Shown: positions 12,001 through 23,700 of the stretch, in pieces | How positions within the stretch are numbered: position 1 is the first letter of the stretch | How the letters are laid out: every line of letters starts with the position of its first letter | Source of the DNA: Ptychodera flava | Lineage: Eukaryota > Hemichordata > Enteropneusta > Ptychoderidae | NCBI RefSeq assembly: GCF_041260155.1 | Contig: NC_091946.1 | Span: 35,721,276 to 35,785,275, forward strand | Length of the DNA stretch: 64,000 bases | Direction: 5' to 3' | Program-made: the position numbers and the translations under genes | Notes under the pieces: generated by a model | What the model was told of the DNA's origin: nothing | The model's input: only the letters and a program-made list of their open reading frames with translations | Database searches by the model: none

Positions 12001-13743
12001 AAACTCAAGCCTGTTGAACCTGTTCAGTGATTTTTCAAGCATTGCAGCACGAAAAGGAAAGTTAAACCCTAAAAAAACCAAAACGATTTTGTTAAAAAAT
12101 ATTCAGATTTCATAATCATTTTATACATTTTTCTGAGACTATAAATGTCTTATTAGCCTGTGGCTGCCCGTGATATACTTAGTAGTTCTATGGACTTGTC
12201 ATGAGCTGTTTTGGATTCTCACACCACAAATTTAGCGGGAAACAACACATAAAAAGTCAGTTCGTAATCAAAATTTGGTTCAGTTCTTAAGGATGTAATT
12301 ATTTGATTAATCACATTTTTATCAATTCCAGCTTGTTTGCCAAGTACGAGTTACCGAATCTGGACGCTACAAAGGTGACGTCCATTACTATTATGGTCAT
12401 CAACTCACTCGATGGTTCGAAAGGGTGAGTATTCACTGTGATAGTCTAGATTGCCATGCCTGACATTTTACCACATCAACGATGGTGGCGCTAGCATGCG
12501 TTCACAGAGATATTCATACTTACCCGCTTGCCATCGTCTGTCTCTCTTTTCAGGGAAAGTTGTGGCGAAGGATCTGTGTTTACTTTACAGAACCAACTAC
12601 AGGGACGAGGATTCAAATATCAATGTGTTGACAACCCTGAGTAAGTGTGTTCAAATAATATTTTGAAGTTTGCGTAGTTCTTCACTTATTGAAGAACACC
12701 TCTATGCCCATACGTAATATTAGCTACCACTGAATTCTGTGCCTCTTATGAATTAACGTCATCTGTGATCATTGATAGCAAACGTACAGGTCAAGAAAAC
12801 CGAACAGAGAAACATAGCAGAGTCGCAACGGGTATTGTTTAAGGCGTGAAGCGGTTACGTAACCCATCCATGTTCGCCTCGCCTCAGGTTGCTCTCGCCT
12901 CTCTTTTCCGAAGAGTGCCGACCATGCATCCTTCGGTAATTTTCGGATTTTCGCAAATTGTTAAGCGAAAGTATGTTCGGCAAAGTTTGTGTTGTTGTTG
13001 TCGTGTGGTGCTGAGCGGAATTGACGTGCTGGCGAAAACGGGAGTGTTTTGAGCTTCAGGAAAGTGAGTTTTACAGTTTTAAAAATTCCTCTCATATTTT
13101 TATGAATATATAATGAGTGTGTTTGAACCAAATTTGAAAGTCTTTTATCGATACTGTCTGGTTTTACTCAATGGTTTACGGTCAGTCATACCATCTTTTA
13201 CACGTGCGTCAAGGAAGGACATGTTTATGAAACTGCTGGCGTGTTATGTTTTGATTGGCGTGAAGCAGTGTTTCTGGCTTGAGAGCTCACAAAGTAACTA
13301 TGGTTGCTACGCGACTGGCAGTACGATGCCATCTCGTCGTATTTTTCGCATAATCTCGTGTAATTATCAACCACAAACAAAGCCTCCAAAAAGTTTAACA
13401 TCTTTGAAGCTCATTTTAATATGAAAAGCCAATAGTCTACCGAGACGACCACGGAACAAAAGGCATGCAAGCGTTGCGACTCTGTCTATGTTTCTCTGTG
13501 AGTAAACCAAACTACGCAATTCGTTGGGCGAAAATGATGAAGTCAAGTCGAAGATGAAAATTTAGATTTATCGTGATATTTCTGGTACATCTAGTCACAT
13601 GCGTAATCTTGTGTAGTCTGTTCTTATATCTCCACAGTGCCGTCCGTTTTATCCAGTGTTCTGAAAATCCCAAATCACTTGACTGCGAAGCCTGGCACTT
13701 TGCTAATTATGGACAAAAATTCCAATGCCGCCCAATGCCTTAA
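7720..13743 (+). CDS. ADP-ribosyl cyclase (CD38/Aplysia family), paralog 1, secreted form
   Basis: Seven coding exons: 7720-7913, 9254-9386, 11083-11295, 11531-11607, 12332-12424, 12554-12640, 13638-13743. All have GT-AG introns with phases 2,0,0,2,2,2. They give 300 aa, against 282-318 for known members. Residues 1-26 form a signal peptide. Family motifs are LGRCWDY, LFWSGTYYLAH (residues 111-121), TTLEDTLMGYLL, the Trp of KYW, VMLNGS, ESCGEGS and RGFKYQC. Residues equivalent to human CD38 W125, E146, W189 and E226 are W113, E134, W174 and E212, all present, so it should make cyclic ADP-ribose or NAADP. The protein stops at CRPMP with no hydrophobic tail, implying secretion. The Cys matching CD38 C99 is Arg87, leaving C165 without its usual partner. 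Intron 2 holds a LINE. Exons are inferred by motif and splice site, not by transcript. Confidence 0.93.
8001..8199. mobile_element. Short foldback/MITE hairpin in intron 1 of paralog 1
   Basis: Arms of about 51-54 bp at 8001-8051 and 8146-8199 are inverted copies. Each carries ACACAGTCAAA..TTGGTGATAA, AGTTCTTCAATTTC and TCTCTCGCGGC. The loop is only about 94 bp and noncoding. It is a hairpin-type MITE with no clear target duplication. The intron 1 of paralogs 2 and 3 does not contain it. Confidence 0.8.
8411..8452 (+). other. Hammerhead-like core motif in a repeat tail (tentative)
   Basis: CTGATGA (8416-8422) is followed by a 6-bp stem (GGAGAC/GTCTTC with a TGTA loop) and then GAAA (8440-8443). 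An outer AGCAT/ATGCT pairing flanks it. This is the arrangement of a hammerhead ribozyme core around stem II. The expected UH cleavage site and stem I pairing are not convincing, so it is more likely a degenerate copy. It lies in a repeat ending with an AACACGGCTACAC phrase, a style I associate with Penelope-like elements. Confidence 0.3.
8540..9094. repeat. Dispersed noncoding repeat ending in (CAGA)n
   Basis: The first part is the reverse complement of the repeat at 1260-1800 (shared TATCAGATCAATATCTGTAGC-type phrase). The element ends in a pure CAGA microsatellite at about 9011-9078. A similar organisation, a noncoding body followed by an ACGGACGG/CAGA tail, occurs at 17850-18760. Confidence 0.6.
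9918..10962 (+). mobile_element. 5'-truncated LINE in intron 2 of paralog 1
   Basis: The plus strand encodes RT fragments: TTGVPLGSILGPLLFLLFIN, the catalytic ADD motif (MCADDQTLLASG near 10020-10050), a long linker, and the C-terminal thumb (FILQKRALRILFELP; LSIRQRIIYFMGVL). Frameshifts and one in-frame stop break it. The 3' end is a short AT-rich tail (AAAGTGTAAATAAGAC). Comparison with intron 2 of paralog 2 (22980-23020) shows uninterrupted flanking sequence there, so this copy landed after the paralogs separated. Only the RT C-terminal half remains. Confidence 0.88.
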
Positions 13744-14095
13744 AAAGCGGAACTGGCAACTACGGCAAACATTAGAGAGATTCACAATGCACCATGCCAT
13801 GCAGTTTACAATCCTAGACCTGTCAAGTAAACTTTAGTATGGGGCCTTTGAATAATGCACCTTTCAATGTTTTCCACCACAGGTGCGGACTTAACAGGCT
13901 AGATGTAAATAATTTAGGACTTGATACACAAAGCCAGTCTTCCTCTGTGTGGCCACTATCATCACATGTAACATATGTTAATAGTCATTGCAGCCAGAAC
14001 ACACAGCACGTTTCCATTTCAGCACAGCCAGCAGTGTTCAACAAAATTTGGTCAATCGTGGCCCGGGACTTCAAACTTTGGTGTTAAACAAAGAA

Positions 14096-14208
14096 CAATA
14101 AATAAACGAATAAATAAATAAATAAATAAATAAAATAAATAAATAAATAAATAAATCCTAAATAAATCCTAAATAACTAAATAACTAACTAACTAAATAA
14201 ATAAATAA

Positions 14209-14247
<39 letters not shown>
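14096..14247. repeat. (AATA)n microsatellite just after paralog 1
   Basis: Imperfect AATA/AAATA repeats run with a few AACT and CCTAAATAAAT interruptions. They contain many overlapping AATAAA hexamers starting about 355 bp after the paralog 1 stop codon. These could act as polyadenylation signals, though that is inference. Confidence 0.9.
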
Positions 14248-14249
14248 AC

Positions 14250-16680
14250 ATATTTCCATAACATGAAGTATAAAAAACAATGCACAGAGAGCGAAATTTT
14301 CCCGACGAAAACATGTGAAGAACTCATGGTAAGTAAATCAAACTGGCACTCATTCATGCTGGGAATTAAAACTGCTTTTACAATTGAATGTTGCAAGTTG
14401 AAAACACGTGAGATGGACGTAGAGCAATATTATAGCAATTGAATATTATATTATGTCTATCAGTGTCACTGTCTTAATTGTTACGGTTTATTGTCACCTT
14501 TCATCTAACATCGCTTTATAATACGTCTCTGATTGATGATGTCTGCACATTCAGAGCTTCACCAGAAGTTAAATCTTCAGTTTGTTGCCCTTAGCTGAGA
14601 TCAGTGATAAGGCACTGGCTGGTTCCTGTATGTTACGAATGTTTGTTTTGATCTTGTTTTCTACTAAAAAACAAGAGTTCGCAGATAGCAATATCTGCGC
14701 AATTTTAGCAAGTCTAAGCGAGATAGGGAACTGGCCTCGATGATATTAGTACAATAATTTCCAAGAGGCTGTCATCGTATCGCATGGGTGGGACTTTGCC
14801 CCGCAAGACGAGACTCAGTCTGTTACCAGCTATACCTTTCAGTCGGTAACACTGTATGAAAACCCAATAATACTTACTGTATTTGCATGGATTATTGCCT
14901 GTATTTTAGCTGAAGATTGCATATACAGATGAATACAGTCAATAATCCATTGCTTGTATTCAGCAAGCCTGTATTCATGTGGATTCATGTGAATTCACGT
15001 GTATTATTCTATAATACAGGTAATTCATTTGTGTGAATTTATCTGTATTATTGCGTTTTCATGCAGTGTAACATACAATCCTGTCACGCAGAGCTAAGGT
15101 AGGGTTGTGAAAGAGCAAGTTCTTTAGCAGTTGCCCATTCGTGCATTACATGTGTAAGATGACTAGCTGACAAAACGCGCTTAGGCCAAAACAAATTGTG
15201 CTGATCCGATAACCCGACCTACCTAGCCTATTTTTTAACCTGCCGACTTTTTAGAGCTACGTAAATGTGGAAGTAAAAAAGAAAGAATGAAAAACCCGTA
15301 AAATTGCGCGTTCGCGACGTCGCGTTTGATTTTTGTTGACGAGGATGTCTTTTGTGTTTGTATTTCTTTATATGCTATGATGATTTTTTCTGCCGGGAAA
15401 TGTTGTGGCCAGTGTTTGATCGCCCTGAACCCCTGAAAAATGCGTAAAGATATTTTTGGAAAAATCCCTGCCTGCCTACCTACCTACCTACCAACCCTAT
15501 TTTTGAAAACCATGTTATCAGAACATCACTATTTATTTATTTATTTTGCCTTACCTTACAAATACAAACGCCTTGTAGGGATACATTTCCTTGAGTTTGC
15601 AGCGATTTAGTCAAAAGACTCCTCCGGCTACTGGTAATGAGGCTGTCGCCCGTTAGGCGCGATTTTGTCAAATAGTTGTCTTACACATGCGTCCGGGGTT
15701 GATGAATTCTACCACCCTCAAATGAGTTCGCGTCGAAATTATGAACAGCTAATTAATTACCCTCTGGACTTAAAATGAGTCAGTTCTCATTACCTGTCCT
15801 GCAAAATATATCTTATCATAATCAGGACTCCCTTAAAAGTGCATTGTTTGTTGGAAGCACCTGGTTATTGGCATATGCGCTCGCGCTCAGTCCCAATGAA
15901 CTTGCAACATTTTATTGTAAATAAAACAAGTTACACCTACCTCATAGAGTGCGTCAGCTGTGACCCGCTGGGCTGAAAGTTGTGGACGTGCCATCAAAAA
16001 GTGTGTCAAATGATGCAAACAACGCAGCCGCAACACTGAAGTTTCTGAGTTGTGTGCTTTTTAAAACAGTTCCCGCGATTCACACGTTTTACTGTTGTTG
16101 GCAAGAGCCGTAAAACGTGGCGATTGTGTCTTTGAATGTCCCACAATATAAATGTCAAATTCTCTGTTAAGACCGCATCTCCCCTATGGAAAACATTGAT
16201 CGATACAGTGTATTTCAGCATTACTAAGATTGGCAGATAAATTACAGAAGGCAGGAAGTCTTGATTTTCTGAAGCTTCAACGTAAAATTTCAGTGTGTAG
16301 GGCGTACGATGTTAACATTGCTACTTTTGCACGATATATTTGATTTCCTTTCCTCTCATATTTCTTCGCTTCGTTTACGTCGGTAACATTTTAAAGTTAA
16401 TAAGCTTCTACGTAATTGTACTTATGTAGATTGGAAGTAAAGCAAAGTTACCATTGCAAAAGCAAAACTGAATTCACGCGTCTGGACTTCATCGGCCATT
16501 GTCATATTCCATGTTTCCTAGCCGTCTCATGGACCAGTACGATTATAGAGTGTATCAAACTTCGCCGTTGTAGAAACGAACTAAATTTAGGCATCGTGAA
16601 CTCGATCGGCCATCGATTACATACTGTTGATAAGACACGTCTATGGAATGCAGTAGTTGTCGTAAGTGGTGTGTTTATGT
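14250..16680. other. Intergenic, no gene seen
   Basis: No family motif or credible exon series is visible. There are AT-rich stretches and a set of direct and inverted variants of a GTATTCATGTGAATTC phrase at about 14880-15065. Short open frames here look random. Confidence 0.5.
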
Positions 16681-16684
16681 GACG

Positions 16685-17125
16685 CAGTGCGCACATTATG
16701 TTATGCAGTCTTTCCATTATGCCATGTAGTCCTGTCATTATGAAATATCGGTTTCAATTATGTGGTGTAGTCATGTTATTATGTTATACAGTCTTTCAAT
16801 TATGTTATTTAGTCTTGCCATTAGGTAATGTCCGTTTTCAATTATGTGGTGTAGTCATGTTATTATGTTAAACAGTCTTTCTATCATGTTATATGGTCTT
16901 TCTTTATGTAATGTCGAGTTTCAATTATGTGGTATAGTCATGTTATTATGTTAAACAGTCTTTCTATCATGTTATATGGTCTTCCTTTATGTAATGTCGG
17001 GTTTCAATTATGTGGTATAGTCATGTTATTATGTTAAACACTCTTTCTATTATGTTATACGGTCTTCCATTATGTGATGTTGTCTATCATTATGTTATGT
17101 CCTCTTTTCATTACGTTATTTCCTC
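16685..17125. repeat. Minisatellite of CATAATG-type units (reverse orientation)
   Basis: About 20-bp subunits (ATTATGTTATACAGTCTTTC, ATTATGTGGTGTAGTCATGTT) are arranged into a higher-order unit of about 120 bp repeated three to four times. The subunit reads on the opposite strand as CATAATGACATGACTACA..., the same family as the array at 28956-29290. Confidence 0.85.
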
Positions 17126-17849
17126 CAGTGATGCCATAGTATTATCAAATCAAGTTACCATCAAAACCGGATAAGAATGGACACTAAAATTGATCTGAAT
17201 GTTATCACACTTGTGTAGTTGTCTTGTTCAAAAATTTGCCTAAATAGCTGCACTGACTTATTGTAACTCAGATAAAAATCAGATAGCTTTTGTGGACCCA
17301 TAGTAAATACACACCAGGGAGGACACTTTGCAGTGCACTTCACAAACACAGAATCATATTACACTCATTAAGACCGCTGCCCACAGCAGATCACAGCCGA
17401 GTCAGAGTTGAGTTGTTATTGGAGTTTTGTTGCCTTTGCATTGTGTGAAGTTCTTTGGATAAAAAATATGACCCGGTGTACGCCAGAAGCTGTGTGTGAG
17501 AAAGTTGACGAAATGTACGGGGATGGAAAGTCAGGAAATCTTTACCCTGATCAGTTCCTACCTCCCGACATGCTTTATTGTTTATCTCAACAATTACAAT
17601 GCAAGCCTACTGTGAAACAACACTATCATGTGTCTGTTGTTTGCTGCAACGTAACTACAATTACCGATCATGTAGTAAGTTTTGAAACCGAATTTACAAA
17701 CCAATTACACAGGTGTGATAACATTTAGATAAGTTCATTCTCCATCCTTTCACAACTGTTATGTAATTGTATCATTAATTTCCATAGCACTTTAATCAGT
17801 TTTGGTCAAGTTCTTCAAGTTAAAGGTCAAATTTTGGACAGTTCAACAA

Positions 17850-18760
17850 ATATGTAAATTACTGAATTGGTAACAAATCATATGAACCGTTATATCATTG
17901 TAAAATCAATATACTTGTATATATCATTGTAAAAATTAATCAGTAAGTTAGGCAAATCCTTTCAGTTTTGTGATCCCTTATCAGTAAAAGTTTATTAAAT
18001 ATGCAAATAGCCAATTAACTGAAATAAAAATGCAAATATCGCTAACCTCTATTATATCATCGTTTAATCAATAAACACGATAATTGTCATCAATTTACGT
18101 CTAGTTCTTCCTGTTATATGTGCCGGATTGGAAATGTTCATAAAATATGTAAGTTAGCAATTTGCTGACATGAAAATGCTGAATGACTTTCATGAATGTA
18201 ATATTGAAAGTACATGTATCTTCAAAGCAGCAGGTTTCGTCAACTATGGTTAAGTCAATCCAGGGATGTATCCCAAATGAACATTTCCATTGTCGTAAAA
18301 TTTATTCCTGACCTTGGAATCTGCCCTATGAATCCATTATTAACATCTACAAGCATATTCGTAAGACATGGCACCGCTATGTTTCTAAGACATACAGCCA
18401 TTCTTCAAATATTGTTGTAAGCCTGAAATCACCAATTATGCAAATAACTATTATCACGAAACCACGCCCACCAAACTAAATCAGTTGTGCCCACTACCAT
18501 ATTACATCTGTTATCCAAATTCCTTTTCAATCCAAGCAGTATTTTTTTGAAAATCGCTTAAATTTGCTCAAATATTTAATTATGCAAATACTCACTAATC
18601 CTTCAAGCCACGCTAACCAAAAACTATTAGAAATCACAATTTTCAAAGTAAACTCGTGTGCTAAATTTTGTTTCAATCTGATCAGCGGTTCGTGAAATAT
18701 CGCATCCATAGACGGTACACGGACGGACGAGCGGACAGACAGACAGATATTGTCTCAACA
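17850..18760. repeat. Noncoding dispersed repeat ending in ACGGACGG/CAGA tail
   Basis: A long AT-rich body has recurrent phrases (AAATATGCAAATA, CCAATTAACTGA, TTATATCAT). It ends at about 18710-18750 in an ACGGACGGACGAGCGGACAG run. This resembles the element ending at 9094. No coding content. Confidence 0.5.
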
Positions 18761-20690
18761 TTAGCTCCCGTGTGTGAAGACGGCGCTATAAATGTCGTCA
18801 CGAACACTTTCAGGTTATGCGTGCGACGATTAGAAAGGACAACAAGTATTTAGCGCTTTGTTAAAGGCGCACAATTCTTTTTATGGCTCGATTTTTCATT
18901 GCATATAAGGTTGCATGTTAGGTTCATTAGACATTTTCTACGTCACGGGCGCCGTCCTCCGTGAACTTGAAACTTGAAACCGTTGAATTTGAAACTGCTT
19001 GACTGCAGTTTGGCGAAAAAACTGAACTGTCATCATTTCGTTGAAGTACTAAGCGATACTAAGCTTGCGATCGATCAAAAATACTTCCAATGACTGCCAC
19101 AGCGTACACACTTTTATTCTCTGTAGCATGTCAGTGTTAAACAGAGTGATCGGTTTGTGTGGTTGAATGCATGCAGGGCAAGTAGATTGGAGACTCTTTT
19201 CGTTATTTTGCAATTATGCCAGTTGACCTCAGAAAGTTGTACAATTCACGCGTTAACTTACTTCTGAAAACGCGAAATAGGTTTACTGGTATGATTACGT
19301 GATTGAAAATCGGGCTAATTGAGTTCCTGCATAATCGCATAATCATAGACAATGGTCTGTTTCTGTGTATTGTAGGGGTTTTATCGGTAACAGTAATAAA
19401 AACTTATGCTGCTTCGTGTGATATAGAGTGTTTATGACCTCATAACCATTGCCGAAATCGGCCCAGGGCGACTCTGCGTTATCTGCCCGGTGGTGGTAGT
19501 CTCAGGGAAAATGGGTACGCATGCGTGTTCCAAAAATCACAGAAAGCGCGTTTTTGTTCATCAACAAGTGCCTTGTATTCACAACAATTGAAAATGGGTA
19601 CTCAGTGAGTTTTGCCAAAACTGGTTCATGAAATACCCCTTTGACACCAAGTTAATACTTTCCTTAAATGTACATCCATGCCTGAGTTGAAGATGACATT
19701 GTCTTAATTAATGACGTCATCGTGGACACTGTTTTAAATCTAGATTTAAAGTTATCATATTACTTCAGACTGTAATGAAGATGAGACTGTACAGACGACA
19801 ACATAATAGACTCATGATGTGTCTTTTTGCAGAACAAGGGCGCTCTGAAATTTTGCAGAACAAGCATGTGTAGCCAACCATCCTGTGAGTGCCACCGCCG
19901 CTCGGGGTTATTCGGGACCCCACTGTAAATAAATGACCAGTCCCTTACTGCAACCATGACTTTAACCTTAATGTGTTTATCGAACTTGTCAATTCTCTGT
20001 CATTAGATTCAAAATGTCAATCCATTGGTACCAAAAACGAGAGTTATCATTGATTCACACTTCTTTTTAATTCAACAAAAAAGCGATTTCGCGCAGATGG
20101 CATGACTGTCACGTGAATGTTTGTAATACATGAACTTTGACCCCTGTTGATAAAGACACGTCATCTCAACAATACTCTACAGCTATCGCATCAGTAAGAT
20201 TAGCTGACCAGATCACTGAGCAAGCCATTGAACAACAGGTGTTACGACCGCGATCACTATAGAAGTCGCGTTCTTTTGTTAAGTCGGCTATATTCGTGAG
20301 GCGCTCGACTTTATGATTGTACCCAGTCAATTTTGCGGTCTCCTCATTTACTGACGAAATGCGTTCGTGAGTGGAATGCGCAAGTAGTTGGACATAGCTT
20401 TATGATCAATGCTAAACTCTGTCCTCGGACAGGTCGCACACTGGTACCTCCAGGAACAACCCTCATTTATTCAAAGACCACTCCTTTACATCGCTATTTC
20501 GTGACTGCAGAGTGTCACAGTGATATTTAGGACATTAATTTGGCACCTCCATCTGACCTATTTCAGACCGGTCAATTATTTGGAAATAACCAACATCGTC
20601 GCCGCCCTGGGCTAGTGAGTTGAGATTAAGCAGCACTTTTGTTGACAGGCTCGCCGGCTCGACCCCGAGCAAAAGTGTTGATCACCGCGT
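18760..20690. other. Intergenic between paralogs 1 and 2, no gene seen
   Basis: No recognisable domain, exon chain or strong repeat. It includes a mirrored GTTTCAAGTTC-like stretch near 18960 and ordinary AT-rich DNA. The last ~80 bp before 20773 belong to the paralog 2 promoter block. Confidence 0.5.
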
Positions 20691-20772
20691 TCAACAAAGG
20701 TCAGCCCAGTAGAAGAGCGTAAAAGCTTGTGTACTGCTGTCACCGCGTTTTAACCACTGAAATATTCGCGAA
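20690..20772 (+). promoter_or_regulatory. Proximal 5' block of paralog 2
   Basis: Only about 80 bp before the ATG match the other paralogs (TTCAACAAAGGTCAGC, AGAAGAGCGT, AAAGCTT, ACCACTGAAATATTCGC). Upstream of this the homology stops, and the CCAAT-containing block of paralogs 1 and 3 is absent. Paralog 2 therefore has a different distal promoter. Confidence 0.5.
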
Positions 20773-23700
20773 ATGAATTGCAAAGGCAGCACATATTTTG
20801 TCCTTATGACGATGTTGGTGCTGTACCTGTCAAGTGGAACTTGTTTGGCTCACATGGATAAGCACAGGCTTCAAATAGTACCATTGGCGACAGCCGGCCC
20901 CGAATACGGCTTCTTAAGTCCAGAAGTTATCTCTCCAGAAAAAGGAACAACACTTCATCTCAAAGATATATTTTTAGGTCGATGCTGGGATTACCAATGC
21001 GGCTTCAACCGAGCGACCTGCGACACCAGGTAAGCTCTATAGAGCTGAGTCTGTTTAGTACAGTAGAAATCTCCTGGACTCTCTTAACTTAGTTAGTAAA
21101 CTCTTGTATAACTTGAATTTTCACGCTTCATATGGTGTCCCCGAAGTATATGCACCATGTGCTGTTATCTCGTGTCGTTCATAACGTTAAAGGGGGGGGG
21201 GGGTGACAATTATCTTATGAGGCAGTTTTTGGAGGGGGCAGCTGTACCGATTCCAACACCAATGACAACAATTAAGTTATATGGAATAAATGTAATACCC
21301 CACTTCTTTCATATTCGCCATCTTTCAGTGCACTTTCACTTTAGTCACTAGATTTCTATTGAATCGGGCAAGGTTTCTAGGACTTGGTACTATAGATCGC
21401 GGTTTGGCTTTGTCTTTCTGTAAACAAGCGTTTCCGTTCGTGTGTTGTCCTTGATGATCTTTCACCTTTGCTGTGGATTGATGATGTAACTAGCGTACAA
21501 ATGGTACATGTGTAGCTGATCGACCCAGTAAACATACTGTGACGTCCCAACTTCCATCGTGTATAGTCGGGTTTTGAAACCCGGATGTAAGTCTCAAAGG
21601 GAATCGGATGCATGGTTCAATAGTAAACTGTGACGGTCGACGTACTTAGCAGAAGACGTTATTTCAAATACAGCGCTGCGATGTTGTTTGAAACCTTGAA
21701 AGTGAAACATAAAATTTGAACTCTGTTCGCCTGTGAATGGGAAGCCAATCCAAATTACGCAGCACTGCCTTAATATGATCTGATTTCTTTGTTTTTGATA
21801 CCAGATATGCAAGCGAGTTTTGAATTAGTTGTGGTTTCTTGGTTTGATAAATTGGCAGGCTAAAAAGTAAACTGTTACAGTAATCCAGTCTTAATCTGAC
21901 GATATCGTGGACCAATTTTTCGGTTGAACTTCGATCAAGAAGTTTGCGACCAATTCACCAGAAAGCAAATGATACGTTGCTGATTTAGAAAGAACCTACG
22001 ACATGAGCGGACATAGACGCTAACGCATCCAGTGTAACACCAAAGTTACGAACACGAGGGATGAATGGATGTTGACACCGCAAACTATGTGATAATGTAG
22101 TCGACCGGAACGTGGCCAACACCATTACCAAACTTTGAGGGGAATTCTATCACTTCAGTTCTGAAAGTACGTCGTAAATGGATGGCCAATTTTCGGCAAC
22201 CACCGGAGATGCCACTAAATGGTTGACTTTGCGAAGCATAATGGAGAGATAATACATAAAAACACCGGCTTCTAAATAATGACTTGACGAACTTCACTGG
22301 GAACCTGATGAGCAGGCTGAATTTGAAATCAACGACGTCAGTAGCTGTGTTATAGCGCCACCAGGAACAGGAATTGAAATAATGATATTTGTCTTTTTTG
22401 TATCTTTACAGTAACTTGAAGAACTGCACACGACTCTGGGAGTTATTTCAAGCGGCATTCACATACCGAGATCCGTGTAATGTCACTCATGACATGTACG
22501 AGCCGTTCAGCCAAGCAGCTATGCAACCCGTCGCTGTCAACAAGGTCTGTAGCATCCAAGTTGTTTGGTGAAGTTGGATTTTAGGTTGTAAAAATCTAGA
22601 GAGGGGTGTCTAAGTGTGCATCATTGCTCATGCTCAAATGACCAGAATTGGAAATCTATAGATCAGAAATCGACAATTTTGTCAGAGGTCAAATTACAAA
22701 ATAAGACAAATTGGGAAGTTGTTTGGTATATACTAACAGAGGAAATTGGATGAATAAATTTCGGGAAACTCTTGTCACATTGAGGATGGTGTGATGGCGA
22801 AAGCTACGGATTTGCTATTCATATACTTTTATATCAAGTTAGTTCCGTCAATATCACCTTCTTATCCTTCTGTCGAGTATTTAAAGGAACAATCAGAAAC
22901 GATGCATCCCGCCGAATAAAACTTCACGAGTTCATTAAAATTGATAAAAATAAAATTCTTCGCCTAACGAAAAGTCAGATTAAGCTATGGACAACCAACC
23001 TTTTTGGTAAGATCGTATTAAGACAGTCGTGTTTGTTAGACTAGAAACGCCATTATAATTCAACGTAAATGTCAATTTATAGGACAACACAAAATATCAC
23101 TGGTTAATTCCATGCTCACTCGTCTTTTCCTTCCCTGTTTAAATTTCTGCAGATATTATTCTGGTCTGGAACTTACTACCTGGCGCATACCTATGCATCT
23201 GAAACCCGTCGCTTCACAACCTTAGAAGACACTTTGCCAGGGTATTTATTAAAGATGCTGGTTTGGTGCGGCCAGGTCGACTATCCCGGCATAAATTATG
23301 ATTCCTGTAGTGGAGATTGTTTTGAGCGTGCACAGGATGCATTTTGGGGAACAGTATCTGCCAATGTAATTGTCATAAAGTCTACTTTTGAAATTAGTAC
23401 GTCACTTAGATGCATGTTTGTTTGTTTAGGCTTAGCTCTGCTGAATGGCAACAGTAGCCAACCTACGAAATTCTGAATGGTGGTGATGATGATGGTGATG
23501 ATGATGATGATGATAATAATGATGACGATGACGACGACGACGATAGTGATGGTGATGATGATTATGGCGGTGATCATTATTACGATGATAATGATTATGA
23601 CGACAGTGACGACAACACAATGGCAGCAAGATGTTGTTAGTGACAGTTATTTAGGTAGAGGTAATATTACATAATTTGGATATTCTGAGGGTGACAGTTA

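Noticed and set aside
17408..17728. Cys-rich 106-codon frame in the 1-2 intergenic region
   Set aside because: It has no signal peptide and no exon partners. I recognise no domain, and it could be chance in open AT-rich DNA.
23296..23674. His-rich and Met-rich open frames
   Set aside because: They are translations of the GAT trinucleotide repeat in intron 3 of paralog 2.
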